Shown: positions 10,207-20,256 of the stretch, one piece after another | Layout of the letters: each line of letters opens with the position of its first letter | Position numbering within the stretch: the stretch's first letter is position 1 | Source: Solibacillus silvestris | GTDB taxonomy: Bacteria; Bacillota; Bacilli; Bacillales_A; Planococcaceae | NCBI GenBank assembly: GCA_001586195.1 | Contig: CP014609.1 | Span: 3,617,001 to 3,681,000 of the forward strand | Reading direction: 5' to 3' | Length of the DNA: 64,000 nt | Position numbers and translations under genes: made by a program | Notes under the pieces: generated by a model | Seen by the model: only the letters and a program-made list of their open reading frames with translations | Told to the model about the DNA's origin: nothing | Databases searched by the model: none

Positions 10207-10233
10207 TAGAATAATACTGATATGATCCGATAT
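10207..10233 (+). promoter_or_regulatory. Sigma-D (flagellar) type promoter of the aerotaxis gene
   Basis: TAGA, a 15-bp spacer and TCCGATAT match the sigma-D consensus TAAA-N15-GCCGATAT with one mismatch in each element. It lies 49 bp before the ATG. Chemoreceptor genes are typical sigma-D targets. Confidence 0.7.
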
Positions 10234-10281
10234 AAACAGTAATAGAGTATTATTTAATAAATAGACGAAACGAGGAAGAAC

Positions 10282-11595
10282 ATGGGTATTCTGTTTTCAA
10301 GAGCGACAAAAGTTTCAAACAAGCCATATTTTGATATAGCTAATTATGCACAGCAAGTAAATCTGGATGTTTCAACCTATCCTAACTTACACAAACAGAT
10401 TGAGTTGCTAAAATTAACGAAAGAGGATTTAGCTGTAATTAAACAGTTAGAACCTTTTGCACAACAGGTTGTCCCGAATATGGTGGAAAAGTTTTACTGT
10501 GCAATCAGTTTAAGTCCGGAACTCGTAGATATTATTGGGAGTTCAGCTCGAATGGATCGTCTAAAAGGTACATTAACGAAGCATTTAGAAGCGATGTTCA
10601 ACTGTAATATCAATTCACATTATATAGAAGAGCGACAAACGATTGCGCATGTTCATGTCAAAATCGGACTTCAATCCAAGTGGTATATCGCTTCATTCCA
10701 ATCGCTAATGACAACGTTTATCGATTTCATCAGTAAAATAGAAATGTCGAATGTTGACATGGCTAAAGCAGTTGATGCTTTTTCAAAACTCATTAACTTC
10801 GAGCAACAGCTTGTCATTGAAGCATATGAAAAAGAAGAGCAACGAATTCGTACTGAAAGTTTAGATGTAAAATACAGAATTGTAGAGCGAATTCAACATA
10901 CTGCACAAGAGTTAACGCATATTAGTGATCAAACAAATGCATCATTACAAGAAATTGCGAGCCAATCAGAAGAAATTGCTTCCAATACAAAACAAGGTTT
11001 AAATTTAGTAGCAGAAACAGAAAATAAATCAACAACAGGTACTACATATTTAATTAACCAGACAGCAATCATGACCAACATTTTGGATCGTGTGGATACA
11101 CTTGAATCGTCAATGGTTAAACTCCGTCAATCGTCTAAAAAAATTGCCGAAATTGTAGGATTGGTAACAGGTATTGCTGATCAGACAAACTTGCTTGCAT
11201 TAAATGCATCGATTGAAGCAGCACGTGCAGGTGAACACGGAAAAGGGTTTGCCGTAGTAGCTGATGAAGTCCGAAAGCTTGCTGAAGAAACTAAAAATGC
11301 GGTTCAAAACGTCTCTCATTTAATTAAAGAAACCGAACTTAGTATTTCACAAATGTCTGACTCTGTTTCTAGTGTAGATGAGCAAGTAAAAATGAGTGTT
11401 GATACGCAAAAAAGCCTGGCGGATTCCTTTACATCGATTACAGAAGCGGTACATGGAATCAAAACGCAATATGAAAACACGAACGAAGACATTCATGCCA
11501 TTTCTTCTGTTATTACCGGTTTGACACATACAACGAATGATGTAATGACATCATCAGATTCATTGCTGCACATTGTCCAGGAACTGCATGATTAA
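10282..11595 (+). CDS. hemAT: Heme-based aerotaxis transducer HemAT
   Basis: 437 residues, no membrane segment. HemAT senses oxygen through an N-terminal globin and signals to CheA/CheW. The globin fold spans about residues 20-185; the proximal-heme-ligand region is [20 protein letters not shown] (121-140), with His125 the likely ligand. The C-terminal half is a cytoplasmic MCP signalling domain; its hairpin tip reads [20 protein letters not shown], the most conserved chemoreceptor sequence. A sigma-D-type promoter precedes it, and a strong terminator follows. Confidence 0.94.
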   Translation: MGILFSRATKVSNKPYFDIANYAQQVNLDVSTYPNLHKQIELLKLTKEDLAVIKQLEPFAQQVVPNMVEKFYCAISLSPELVDIIGSSARMDRLKGTLTKHLEAMFNCNINSHYIEERQTIAHVHVKIGLQSKWYIASFQSLMTTFIDFISKIEMSNVDMAKAVDAFSKLINFEQQLVIEAYEKEEQRIRTESLDVKYRIVERIQHTAQELTHISDQTNASLQEIASQSEEIASNTKQGLNLVAETENKSTTGTTYLINQTAIMTNILDRVDTLESSMVKLRQSSKKIAEIVGLVTGIADQTNLLALNASIEAARAGEHGKGFAVVADEVRKLAEETKNAVQNVSHLIKETELSISQMSDSVSSVDEQVKMSVDTQKSLADSFTSITEAVHGIKTQYENTNEDIHAISSVITGLTHTTNDVMTSSDSLLHIVQELHD

Positions 11596-11611
11596 TTTTG
11601 CTTAATACCAA

Positions 11612-11650
11612 AAAGGGATATCAACTGGCATTTCGCCTTTGATATCCCCT
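11612..11650. terminator. Bidirectional terminator between hemAT and the thioesterase gene
   Basis: 13-bp stem AAAGGGATATCAA / TTTGATATCCCCT with a T-run on the plus strand. The two genes converge on it. Confidence 0.88.
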
Positions 11651-11654
11651 TTTT

Positions 11655-12143
11655 TTATGCACGACGTTTTTTTGATAATGCACGTTTTTGTTTTCGATGT
11701 TCCTGACGAATTGGGCCTGTTTCAAATAAATGACGTTCGAAATCCGTCTCCGGTTCAACTCCCGGCACTTCTTTCGGCTTGCCATTTTCGTCAATTGCGA
11801 CCATCGTTACGAAAGATTCAGTCGTTAATTTCTTTGCACCTGTTTTAATATTTCTTGATACAACCCGTACATATACTTCCATCGAAGTACGACCTGTTCC
11901 AGATACAACAGCTTCCAGTTCAATCATATCACCTGCATAGGCAGAAGATACGAAGTCTACTGAGTCAAAAGAAGCAGTAACGACTTCACCTTGGCAATGT
12001 TTCATTGCTGCAATCGCAGCAATTTCATCAATATATGCTAACACTTTCCCTCCAAATATCGATTGATGATGATTTGTATCAGGAGGCAGTACTAATCGTG
12101 TTTGGATAGATTTTGAAAAGCTCATTGGCAGAGTATTTTTCAT
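11655..12143 (-). CDS. Acyl-CoA thioesterase (hot-dog fold)
   Basis: 162 residues from the ATG at 12143, which has AGGAGG 7 bases upstream; a longer frame to 12173 has no such signal. The hot-dog core with FGGKVLAYIDEIAAIAAMKHC near residues 30-50 and an SVDFVSSAYAGD strand fits the bacterial cytosolic acyl-CoA hydrolase family. Substrate range unknown. It lies 64 bp downstream of an aldehyde dehydrogenase on the same strand and may share its transcript. The C-terminus is lysine/arginine-rich. Confidence 0.87.
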   Translation of the reverse strand: MKNTLPMSFSKSIQTRLVLPPDTNHHQSIFGGKVLAYIDEIAAIAAMKHCQGEVVTASFDSVDFVSSAYAGDMIELEAVVSGTGRTSMEVYVRVVSRNIKTGAKKLTTESFVTMVAIDENGKPKEVPGVEPETDFERHLFETGPIRQEHRKQKRALSKKRRA

Positions 12144-12207
12144 AATCTTCCTCCTTTCTAGACTACACTCCATGTTACTATTCGGAAGATGGAAGTGCTA
12201 GTACAAA

Positions 12208-13638
12208 CTATTCATAATTCAACTTCATTGTAATAAATTTTAAATCGGTCATTTCTTCTACTGCATACTTAATGCCTTCTTTACCATATCCGCTCATTTT
12301 GACGCCCCCATACGGCATATTATCTACACGGAATGTTGGAATATCGTTAATGATGACCGCACCTGCTTCAATTTCTTCCGCGGCCTTCATTGCATCTGTT
12401 AATACATTTGTGTAAATACCAGCATTTAACGCAAGCTCCGATTCATTTACAAGTGCAATTGCTTCGTCCAGCGTATCATATGGCACAATGGAGACAATCG
12501 GCGCAAAAGTCTCTTGGCAAATAATTTTCATATCGGACTTCACATTCGTCATGACAGTTGGGGAGCAAGTACGCTCTGTAAATTCAGCTCCCGTTGCAAC
12601 CGTTGCACCTTGCTGTTTCGCCTGTTCAATCCATTCTTTTATACGGCTAACTTCATCCGGGTGAATCATTGCACTCACATCCGTTTTTTCATTATGCGGA
12701 TCACCGACAACTAGTTTCTTTGTCTCTTCTACAAATGCCTTTGTAAATTCTTCATAAATTGAAGAATGAACATAAATTCGTTGCAATGAAATACATACTT
12801 GTCCAGCAAATCCAAATGCACCGCCTACACAGCGTTTCATAATTTTTTCAAGCGGTGTTGAAGGCTCAACAATGAGTGCCGCATTTGATCCAAGCTCTAG
12901 TGTAATTTTCCGCAAGCCGACTTTTTCTTTAATCTTCAAGCCAACCGCACCGCTACCCGTAAACGTCACTTTTTTCACAAGCGGATGTGTTACGAGTGTC
13001 TCGCTCAATTCCCCGCCGCTACCTGTCACGATTTGCAATGCACCGTCCGGTAAACCTGCTTCTTTGAAAATTTCCGCCATCGCAAGTGCACTTAACGGGG
13101 TTTGAGATGCAGGCTTTAGTACAACTGTGTTCCCTACAGCAAAGGCTGGACCTAATTTATGCGCTACGAGATTAAATGGAAAATTAAATGGTGTAATTGC
13201 CGAAACTACGCCTAAAGGTACTCGCTTTGTATAACCGATTCGATCTTTTACACCTGGTGCTGCATCCATCGGAATCGTTTCGCCTGTACTTTGTTTAGCC
13301 GCCTCTGCAGCAAATTGATACGTCGCAATAGTACGATCCAATTCAGTAAGCCCTGCAGAGATTGGTTTTGCCGCTTCATCTGCTAAAATTTCTGCAAGCT
13401 CGTTTTTACGTTCACGCATGATTTCCACGACTTTGTATAAAATTTCTGCGCGCTCATAAGCAGTCGTATTTTTGAATGATTTGAATGCTTGATGTGCGCC
13501 TTCAATTGCGCGCTCCACGTCCCCTGCCGATGCTTTTGCTACATTTGCAAGCAATTCTCCTGTATAAGGTGCCGTTAACTTACTTGTTTCATTTGTACTT
13601 TCCCAAATGCCGTTAATCCATAATTTTGTCTGTTTCAT
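12208..13638 (-). CDS. NAD(P)-dependent aldehyde dehydrogenase
   Basis: 476 residues from the ATG at 13638 (AAGGAG 8 bases upstream; the GTG at 13647 is too close to it). The aldehyde dehydrogenase fold is complete: TPFNFPFNLVAHK at the cofactor site, the general base Glu in ITLELGSNAA, and the nucleophile Cys in FGFAGQVCISLQR. The C-terminal MPYGGVKMSGYGKEG resembles lactaldehyde/glyceraldehyde-3-phosphate-type enzymes, so the substrate may be a small hydroxyaldehyde; that is inference. It follows the DUF4003 gene by 31 bp. Confidence 0.9.
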   Translation of the reverse strand: MKQTKLWINGIWESTNETSKLTAPYTGELLANVAKASAGDVERAIEGAHQAFKSFKNTTAYERAEILYKVVEIMRERKNELAEILADEAAKPISAGLTELDRTIATYQFAAEAAKQSTGETIPMDAAPGVKDRIGYTKRVPLGVVSAITPFNFPFNLVAHKLGPAFAVGNTVVLKPASQTPLSALAMAEIFKEAGLPDGALQIVTGSGGELSETLVTHPLVKKVTFTGSGAVGLKIKEKVGLRKITLELGSNAALIVEPSTPLEKIMKRCVGGAFGFAGQVCISLQRIYVHSSIYEEFTKAFVEETKKLVVGDPHNEKTDVSAMIHPDEVSRIKEWIEQAKQQGATVATGAEFTERTCSPTVMTNVKSDMKIICQETFAPIVSIVPYDTLDEAIALVNESELALNAGIYTNVLTDAMKAAEEIEAGAVIINDIPTFRVDNMPYGGVKMSGYGKEGIKYAVEEMTDLKFITMKLNYE

Positions 13639-13669
13639 TTTATTCACTCCTTACTATTGTTTACCCAAA

Positions 13670-14644
13670 TTAAAAAAATATATCGAGAATATCGATGGCA
13701 AGTAAAATTGGGATATCATCTATATAATCGCTCATCTCAAGAGCCTGCAAAAATAATAAACTATCATTGAAATGAGATAACAATTCGTTTTCAATTAACC
13801 TTTTCAGCACATACTGGGCAGCGGTCATTAAAGCATACGCTTGCATCCCAGTAAACATCGGGAGCTTAGCGAGTGCTCGTTCCATTTCAACAATTTCATC
13901 GACAACTTCCGATGAAGCCCCTACTAACGCCAGCAAAGCTAAGTATGGATAAGACCTTTTCTTCACTTTCACACCATTATTTAAAAATGACTGCTTCATC
14001 GCGACTACATAATCAACTAATACCGGCTGAAACTCCTCATCATACAATGGCAATAGCTGTGTCATTGCTTGCAAGGCATCCCCATTTTTAAAACCTTTGC
14101 CGTGCAAGGCATCATAGTATTTCCGCATTGTTTGAGCTAGCTTAACCGTATTATTTTGCTTTTTTGTCAGTAAAACTGCATATGGAATATCATCTTTACC
14201 GGTCAGGAAAAAATGATGTTTTTTCATTTCATCATGTAATGCTTTTGCTTTTCCAGCATGTGCTTCATCCACTAAAAAAAGGGCTGCGATTTTTTGATAG
14301 CTGCTGGATTTAAACCCTGCATTCAATAATGCCTTTTCATTTAACTTTAAACGATGAAGCTCCTGCTCAGGTTGTGGGTGCAATGCGAAATGGGCTAACA
14401 TTTTATATGTTAAAACTGAATTATTTGATGGTGTAGAGAAAAACTCGAAAAATGATTGCCTTGATTTTTGATTATGTATTTCTTTTACATTCTTCTCAAA
14501 TGCAGGGCCATTAAATGTTTCACGTGAAAATGTAAATTGGACCGCTAATGGTATCCTGGCAGCACTTTGTACGTCCGCACCGAAAAAAAGCTCCATCCGC
14601 TCATTATTATTTTTAAGTAATTGTATAAAAGTTGTTTGCTCCAT
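13670..14644 (-). CDS. DUF4003 family protein
   Basis: 324 residues, predicted soluble and mostly helical, beginning MEQTTFIQLLKNNNERMEL. It resembles the DUF4003 proteins of Bacillales, whose function is unknown. AGGAGGGTG lies before the ATG. It is the first gene of a likely three-gene unit with the aldehyde dehydrogenase and the thioesterase. No catalytic motif seen. Confidence 0.75.
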   Translation of the reverse strand: MEQTTFIQLLKNNNERMELFFGADVQSAARIPLAVQFTFSRETFNGPAFEKNVKEIHNQKSRQSFFEFFSTPSNNSVLTYKMLAHFALHPQPEQELHRLKLNEKALLNAGFKSSSYQKIAALFLVDEAHAGKAKALHDEMKKHHFFLTGKDDIPYAVLLTKKQNNTVKLAQTMRKYYDALHGKGFKNGDALQAMTQLLPLYDEEFQPVLVDYVVAMKQSFLNNGVKVKKRSYPYLALLALVGASSEVVDEIVEMERALAKLPMFTGMQAYALMTAAQYVLKRLIENELLSHFNDSLLFLQALEMSDYIDDIPILLAIDILDIFF

Positions 14645-14717
14645 CAGTACACCCTCCTTTCCTTGATTATACGCCTAAAATTTAAAAGTGAAAAAAATTT
14701 GATTTTCTCTCCACAAA

Positions 14718-14755
14718 AAAGAGGAATACTGATTGTTGAACCAGCATTCCTCTTT
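14718..14755 (-). terminator. Terminator of the DUF779 gene
   Basis: Minus-strand stem AAAGAGGAATGCTG / CAGTATTCCTCTTT (one mismatch) followed by a T-run. Confidence 0.85.
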
Positions 14756-14762
14756 TACAACT

Positions 14763-15119
14763 TTATACTTGAAGCTCATCAAGCTCTTCTTTTGTGAAAG
14801 CCCGTGATCTAGATAAAAAGCGTTTTCCTTCGACGCCCTCTAACGAAAACATTCCGCCCCGTCCATCGACGACATCAATAATAATCTGTGTATGCTTCCA
14901 ATAATCATATTGGTTTTTGTGCATATAAAATGGACTTCCGCCAATAAGACCGAGCAATATATCCTGGTTGCCGATAATTAAATCGCCATCCGGATAGCAC
15001 ATTGGAGACGAACCATCACAGCAGCCTCCCGATTGATGGAACATAACCGGGCCGTGGCGCTCTTTCAATTTCTCGATCAACTGTAGTGCTGCTTCGGTTG
15101 CTATAACGCGATCAACCAA
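14763..15119 (-). CDS. DUF779 protein, partner of aldehyde dehydrogenase
   Basis: 118 residues from a TTG at 15119 with GGGGGTG 6 bases upstream; a GTG at 15128 is possible but overlaps that signal. The cysteine-rich HQSGGCCDGSSPMCYPDGD stretch near residue 30 is the family hallmark and could bind metal. DUF779 genes are commonly next to AldA/ExaC-type aldehyde dehydrogenases, exactly as here (17 bp gap). Biochemical role unknown. Confidence 0.85.
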   Translation of the reverse strand: MVDRVIATEAALQLIEKLKERHGPVMFHQSGGCCDGSSPMCYPDGDLIIGNQDILLGLIGGSPFYMHKNQYDYWKHTQIIIDVVDGRGGMFSLEGVEGKRFLSRSRAFTKEELDELQV

Positions 15120-15136
15120 ATTCTGCACCCCCTCTC

Positions 15137-16663
15137 TTAGAAGAAGCCTAAGCGGTTTTCATCATAACTTACTAGCAAGTTTTTCGTTTGTTGATAGTGG
15201 CTTAACATCATTTTATGGTTTTCGCGACCAACACCACTCATTTTGTAGCCCCCAAACGCCGCATGTGCCGGATATGCATGATAGCAGTTCGTCCATACAC
15301 GTCCCGCCTGAATACCACGGCCAAAGCGGTAAGCAGTATTCATATCACGTGTCCATACACCTGATCCTAATCCATATAATGTATCATTTGCGATTTCCAA
15401 CGCTTCTTCTTTCGTCTTAAATGTTGTTACAGCAACAACCGGGCCGAAAATTTCTTCCTGGAAAATACGCATTTTATTATGACCTTTAAATACAGTCGGT
15501 TTAATATAGTAGCCGTCTGCATAATCACCGCCTAAATCATTTTTCTCGCCGCCGATTAAGCATTCCGCGCCTTCCTCTTTACCAATTTGTAAATAGGATT
15601 GGATTTTTTCCATTTGTTCCGATGATGCCTGTGCACCCATCATTGTATCTGTATCTAAAGGGTTGCCTGTTTTAATTGCTTCAACACGCTTTAATACGCG
15701 CTCCATAAATTTCTCGTAGATTGATTCCTGAATAAGTGCACGAGAAGGACATGTACATACTTCACCTTGGTTTAAAGCAAATAATACGAAGCCTTCAACC
15801 GCTTTATCCAAAAATGCATCATCTGCATCCATAATATCTTCAAAGAAAATGTTCGGTGATTTACCGCCCAATTCCAGAGTAACCGGAATCAGATTTTGAG
15901 ATGCATATTGCATAATAAGGCGACCAGTCGTCGTCTCACCTGTAAATGCTATTTTACCGATGCGCGGATTCGATGCTAACGGCTTTCCTGCTTCTAAACC
16001 GAAGCCATTTACAACATTCAGCACACCTGGTGGAAGTAAATCTTCAATCAGCTCAACAAGCACTAAAATTGATGCTGGTGTTTGCTCAGCCGGCTTTAAT
16101 ACGACACAGTTTCCTGCAGCAAGTGCAGGCGCCAGTTTCCATACAGCCATTAATAGCGGGAAATTCCATGGAATAATTTGTCCAACTACACCAATCGGCT
16201 CATGGAAGTGATAGGCCACTGTATTTTCATCAATCTGACTAAGTGATCCTTCCTGTGCACGTAAAGCACCCGCAAAATAACGGAAGTGATCAATGCCCAA
16301 AGGTAAATCTGCATTCAAAGTTTCACGTACCGCCTTACCGTTATCCCATGTTTCTGCAACGGCCAGCATTTCTAAATTTTGTTCCATACGATCTGCAATT
16401 TTCAGTAAAATATTCGAGCGTTCAGTTGCCGATGTCTTACCCCAGGCATCCTTTGCCGCATGGGCTGCATCTAAAGCAAGCTCGATATCTTCTTCCGTAG
16501 AACGCGCGACCTGGGTAAATACTTTGCCCGTAACAGGAGTAACATTGTCGAAGTACTCCCCCTTTACTGGCGGTGTCCATTTACCACCGATAAAGTTGTC
16601 ATAACGCTCCTTGAAATTTACTAATGCGCCATCCGTGTTTGGATTTTGATACACTGCTGCCAT
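15137..16663 (-). CDS. Aldehyde dehydrogenase, ExaC/AcoD type
   Basis: 508 residues from the ATG at 16663, preceded by AAGGGGAG; 28 extra upstream codons are rejected. It oxidises acetaldehyde-like aldehydes with NAD. The cofactor region [14 protein letters not shown], the base Glu in [11 protein letters not shown] and the nucleophile Cys in [14 protein letters not shown] are all present. The C-terminal [19 protein letters not shown] followed by [18 protein letters not shown] is typical of this subgroup. Forms a two-gene unit with DUF779. Confidence 0.92.
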   Translation of the reverse strand: MAAVYQNPNTDGALVNFKERYDNFIGGKWTPPVKGEYFDNVTPVTGKVFTQVARSTEEDIELALDAAHAAKDAWGKTSATERSNILLKIADRMEQNLEMLAVAETWDNGKAVRETLNADLPLGIDHFRYFAGALRAQEGSLSQIDENTVAYHFHEPIGVVGQIIPWNFPLLMAVWKLAPALAAGNCVVLKPAEQTPASILVLVELIEDLLPPGVLNVVNGFGLEAGKPLASNPRIGKIAFTGETTTGRLIMQYASQNLIPVTLELGGKSPNIFFEDIMDADDAFLDKAVEGFVLFALNQGEVCTCPSRALIQESIYEKFMERVLKRVEAIKTGNPLDTDTMMGAQASSEQMEKIQSYLQIGKEEGAECLIGGEKNDLGGDYADGYYIKPTVFKGHNKMRIFQEEIFGPVVAVTTFKTKEEALEIANDTLYGLGSGVWTRDMNTAYRFGRGIQAGRVWTNCYHAYPAHAAFGGYKMSGVGRENHKMMLSHYQQTKNLLVSYDENRLGFF

Positions 16664-17016
16664 TGAAATCTCTCCCCTTTGCACAAATTGTGGTGACCAT
16701 ACCTTCTCATAAAAAGGCAGTGCTGACATCCATGCTGTAAAGCTCACTTTTCTGTGAGAGGTATCTTCATCTATTATATTGTCAGAAAAGTTGAATCATT
16801 TCAAATATTAAACTACAATTTTCAGATTATTTTATTATTCCCTATTCTGTTATACTGAAAATGAAGAGATTACTATAATAAAAATGTATAAAATGGGTAA
16901 ATTCCAGTAAAGATAAGTTTATCCATTGGATAATCAACTGTCATTTCGAACGAAGTATTACAAGTACAGATAGACTCCTGTTATACTGAAGATATTCTAT
17001 TAGTAGGTGAAAAATT
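16664..17016. other. 353-bp divergent intergenic region
   Basis: Separates the aldehyde dehydrogenase (minus) from the pseudouridine synthase (plus). It contains CTCAC-TTTTCT-GTGAG, a small inverted repeat at 16743-16758, a TATAAT on the minus strand at 16773-16778 without a well-spaced -35, and the plus promoter listed separately. No small ORF with a ribosome-binding site was found. Confidence 0.6.
16958..16987 (+). promoter_or_regulatory. Sigma-A-type promoter of the pseudouridine synthase gene
   Basis: TTACAA, an 18-bp spacer and TATACT, ending 29 bp before the ATG. Confidence 0.5.
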
Positions 17017-17721
17017 ATGAGAATCAATAAGTTTTTAGCAGAAACCGGCATCGTGTCCCGGCGCGGTGCAGATAAATGGGTAGAAGATGGACGTGTAAAA
17101 ATCAATGGGGTTGTTGCGACAAACGGCAGCCAAGTTGAAACAGGCGATGAAGTATTAGTTGACGGTAAGCCTGTAAAAAGACAGGAAGAATTAGTTTACA
17201 TTGTACTGAACAAGCCTGTTGGGATTACGAGTACAACAGAAAAACAAATTGAAGGAAATGTTGTGGATTTTGTAAATCATCCGCTTCGTATTTTCCATAT
17301 CGGACGTTTGGATAAAGATTCAGAAGGTTTACTGCTTCTTACAAATGACGGAGATATCGTCAATGAAATTTTAAGAGCAGAAAATCATCATGAAAAGGAA
17401 TATGTCGTACAGGTAGACAAGCCGATTACCGATCAATTTATTCACGATATGAGCTCGGGAGTGGAAATTTTAGATACAACGACATTACCTTGTCGAGTAG
17501 AGAAGGTGTCTTCTAAAGTGTTTAAGATTATTTTAGAACAAGGATTAAATCGCCAAATTCGCCGAATGTGTTCTGCACTTGGCTATTCTGTACAGCGATT
17601 ACAACGCATTCGTATTATGAATATTCATATCGGCAATTTAAAGGTCGGACAGTGGCGTGACCTTACAGATAAAGAAAGAAGTGAACTATTTCAGTTACTG
17701 AAATACACACCAAAGCAATAA
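17017..17721 (+). CDS. rRNA pseudouridine synthase, RsuA/RluB/RluE/RluF family
   Basis: 234 residues. An N-terminal S4 RNA-binding domain (MRINKFLAETGIVSRRGADKW, residues 1-60) precedes the pseudouridine synthase domain. The catalytic Asp lies in FHIGRLDKDSEGLLLLTNDG near residue 98. EQGLNRQIRRMCSALGYSVQRLQRIRI is the second family signature. The exact uridine cannot be told from sequence; an RluF-like specificity is possible. Monocistronic with its own promoter and terminator. Confidence 0.92.
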   Translation: MRINKFLAETGIVSRRGADKWVEDGRVKINGVVATNGSQVETGDEVLVDGKPVKRQEELVYIVLNKPVGITSTTEKQIEGNVVDFVNHPLRIFHIGRLDKDSEGLLLLTNDGDIVNEILRAENHHEKEYVVQVDKPITDQFIHDMSSGVEILDTTTLPCRVEKVSSKVFKIILEQGLNRQIRRMCSALGYSVQRLQRIRIMNIHIGNLKVGQWRDLTDKERSELFQLLKYTPKQ

Positions 17722-17782
17722 GAATATACAAATATCAGATAACGAATCCATTGTTTGGTAGCATTTGTTAGAGTCTTTATAG

Positions 17783-17823
17783 AACAAGTCCGCTATTTTC
17801 GATATGAAAGTAGCGGACTTGTT
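17783..17823. terminator. Bidirectional terminator, pseudouridine synthase / livF
   Basis: 13-bp perfect stem AACAAGTCCGCTA / TAGCGGACTTGTT between convergent genes. Confidence 0.85.
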
Positions 17824-17826
17824 ATT

Positions 17827-18534
17827 TTATAATCCGCCTAAATAAGCGGCTCTTACTTCATCGCTCTCCTGCAGTTCTTTTGCTGAACCTGTTAGGACGA
17901 TTTTACCTGTTTCCAAAACGTAGGCGCGGTGGGCAACCGATAATGCCATGTGTGCGTTTTGCTCTACAAGCAATACTGTCACACCTTCTTTGTTGACCAT
18001 TTCAATAATGTTGAAGATGTTTTTTACCATAAGAGGGGCTAGACCCATTGATGGCTCATCCATAATGATCAGCTTCGGCTTAGCCATTAAAGCACGGCCC
18101 ATCGCAAGCATTTGCTGTTCTCCGCCTGATAAAGTCCCTGAAAGCTGCTTGCGTCGTTCCAACAGACGAGGGAACAACTCAAACACATGATTTAAATCCT
18201 TTTTTATAGCCTCTCGGTCATTCCGTAAATAGGCACCCAATTCCAGATTTTCTTCCACTGTCATGTTCGAAAATACGCGACGTCCTTCCGGTACATGGGA
18301 AAGCCCTGCCTTTACGATCGTTTGTGCCGGCTTTCCATCGATTGCCGCACCTAAATATTCAATCGAACCCCGCTTTGGCTTCAGTAAACCTGAAATTGTT
18401 TTTAGCAATGTGCTTTTCCCTGCTCCATTGGCACCGATCAGTGTTACAATTTCGCCTTCTTTTACTTCGAGGGAGATTCCTTTCAATGCTTGGATATTAC
18501 CATAAAATACATCGATATCATTAATTATTAGCAT
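17827..18534 (-). CDS. livF: Branched-chain amino acid ABC transporter ATP-binding protein LivF
   Basis: 235 residues from the ATG at 18534, with AGGAGG 11 bases upstream; a longer frame to 18555 is rejected. One of two ATPases of a high-affinity leucine/isoleucine/valine importer. Walker A GANGAGKST near residue 35, the signature LSGGEQQ near 135 and Walker B LIIMDEPSMGL near 155 are intact. PEGRRVFSNMTVEENL is characteristic of LivF. Last gene of livJHMGF, starting 1 bp after livG. Confidence 0.94.
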   Translation of the reverse strand: MLIINDIDVFYGNIQALKGISLEVKEGEIVTLIGANGAGKSTLLKTISGLLKPKRGSIEYLGAAIDGKPAQTIVKAGLSHVPEGRRVFSNMTVEENLELGAYLRNDREAIKKDLNHVFELFPRLLERRKQLSGTLSGGEQQMLAMGRALMAKPKLIIMDEPSMGLAPLMVKNIFNIIEMVNKEGVTVLLVEQNAHMALSVAHRAYVLETGKIVLTGSAKELQESDEVRAAYLGGL

Positions 18535-18535
18535 A

Positions 18536-19312
18536 TTATTCTGTAACCTCCTCACCTAAGTAAGCCTCAATTACTTTCGGGTTTGAACGGATTTCTTCAG
18601 GTGTCCCATCGGCAATTAACTGTCCGTGGTCAAGTACGTAGATTCGCTCACAAATACCCATAACTAAGTTCATATCATGTTCGATCAATAAAATCGTTAA
18701 ATCAAATTCCTTACGAATAAAAGCAATTAGCTCCATTAAATCATGCGTTTCCTTTGCATTCATCCCAGCTGCCGGTTCATCCAATAATAATAGCTTTGGT
18801 GCAGCAGCTAACGCTCGGGCTATTTCCAGGCGTCGCTGCATTCCGTACGGCAAATTTTTCGCAAGCTCGTCACGGTATACATCAAGCCCGAATATTTTCA
18901 AGAATGCTAATGACTCCTGTTCCATTTTCTCTTCGCCTTTAAAGTGACTTGGCAACCTGAAAATGCTCGAAACTAAATTATGTTTTGCCAAACCATGGTT
19001 AGCGACCTTTACATTATCCAGTACAGACAACTCTTTAAATAGGCGAATATTTTGGAATGTCCGGCTAATACCTTGGCGTGTCACCTTATATGGATCCAGG
19101 CCGCCAATTGCTTTTCCGTTGAATATAATTGTCCCTTCCGTTGGTGTATATACCCCTGTCAGCATATTAAATGTGGTTGTTTTCCCTGCACCATTCGGGC
19201 CGATTAAACCTATCAACTCTCCTTGATTCAAATGCATTTCTACATTTTGAACAGCCTTTAAACCCCCAAACTGAATACCTAGCTTTTCTACTTTTAGAAG
19301 TGCACTGCTCAT
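18536..19312 (-). CDS. livG: Branched-chain amino acid ABC transporter ATP-binding protein LivG
   Basis: 258 residues. The second ATPase of the importer. Walker A is GPNGAGKTT near residue 38. FQNIRLFKELSVLDNV and the insertion before the signature are typical of LivG. The usual LSGGQ is replaced by LPYGMQRRLEIARAL, which is normal for LivG. Walker B is LLLLDEPAAGM. AAAGGAGGT lies before the ATG. It overlaps livM by 4 bp. Confidence 0.94.
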   Translation of the reverse strand: MSSALLKVEKLGIQFGGLKAVQNVEMHLNQGELIGLIGPNGAGKTTTFNMLTGVYTPTEGTIIFNGKAIGGLDPYKVTRQGISRTFQNIRLFKELSVLDNVKVANHGLAKHNLVSSIFRLPSHFKGEEKMEQESLAFLKIFGLDVYRDELAKNLPYGMQRRLEIARALAAAPKLLLLDEPAAGMNAKETHDLMELIAFIRKEFDLTILLIEHDMNLVMGICERIYVLDHGQLIADGTPEEIRSNPKVIEAYLGEEVTE

Positions 19313-20247
19313 ACGCGTGTACCTCCTTTTTTACCAAACTTGAAGTATGCTGTGATCTCTTTTGAACCTAATAAACCTGTAGGTCGATAAAGCATAACTA
19401 ATATTAAAATCAATGAGTAAATAATCATCCGCGTTTCCGGGAAGTCCTGTAAATACGTAGAGACGAATGTCAGTAATACTGCTGCAATAACAGAACCGGA
19501 TAAACTGCCTAATCCGCCCAATACGACGAATATTAAAATATCAAATGACTTTAAAAACCCGAATGCTGTCGGCTGAATAATATAATAATTATGGGCATAG
19601 ATGGCACCCGCCACTCCAGCGAAGAACGAACCGATTGCAAATGCGACAACTTTGTAATAGGTTGTGTTAATGCCCATTGCGTCAGCCGCAATTTCATCTT
19701 CACGTATGGAAATACACGCACGACCATGACGAGAATTCGTAAAGTTCGAGATGACGAGAATTGTAATGAATGTCGCAAAAAAGGCATATGTCCATGTTGA
19801 CTGATGGGCAACTTGCAAGCCTGCTGCACCACCTACATAGTCAGTATTCACAAATACAATTCGAATAATTTCAGCAAACCCTAGCGTAGCAATCGCCAAG
19901 TAGTCGCCTTTTAAACGAAGTGAAGGAATTCCTACAAGCAATCCGGCAAGTGCTGCGACAATAGCGCCAATTAAAATGGCTGTAATAAATGGCATGCCAA
20001 TTTTCATTGTACAAATAGCCGATATGTAAGCTCCGACAGCTAGAAAACCTGCATGCCCTATCGAGAACTGACCTGTAACCCCGATAATGACATGTAAACT
20101 TACCGCCAAAATAACATTAATACACATTGCGATGAACATGTTTTGATAGTAGAACTGGATAACACCGTTGGAAATCAATAATTGAACAACTGCATAAATC
20201 ACAAGTGCTAGGACGGCATAACCCCAAAAGATTTTCGATTTTTTCAT
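19309..20247 (-). CDS. livM: Branched-chain amino acid ABC transporter permease LivM
   Basis: 312 residues from the ATG at 20247 (AGGTGA 5 bases upstream). About nine membrane segments. The segment GVTGQFSIGHAGFLAVGAYISA and the EAA-like loop SREDEIAADAMGIN region identify LivM-type permeases. Lies between livH and livG, all on the minus strand. Confidence 0.93.
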   Translation of the reverse strand: MKKSKIFWGYAVLALVIYAVVQLLISNGVIQFYYQNMFIAMCINVILAVSLHVIIGVTGQFSIGHAGFLAVGAYISAICTMKIGMPFITAILIGAIVAALAGLLVGIPSLRLKGDYLAIATLGFAEIIRIVFVNTDYVGGAAGLQVAHQSTWTYAFFATFITILVISNFTNSRHGRACISIREDEIAADAMGINTTYYKVVAFAIGSFFAGVAGAIYAHNYYIIQPTAFGFLKSFDILIFVVLGGLGSLSGSVIAAVLLTFVSTYLQDFPETRMIIYSLILILVMLYRPTGLLGSKEITAYFKFGKKGGTRV

Positions 20248-20256
20248 GCTGTTCAC

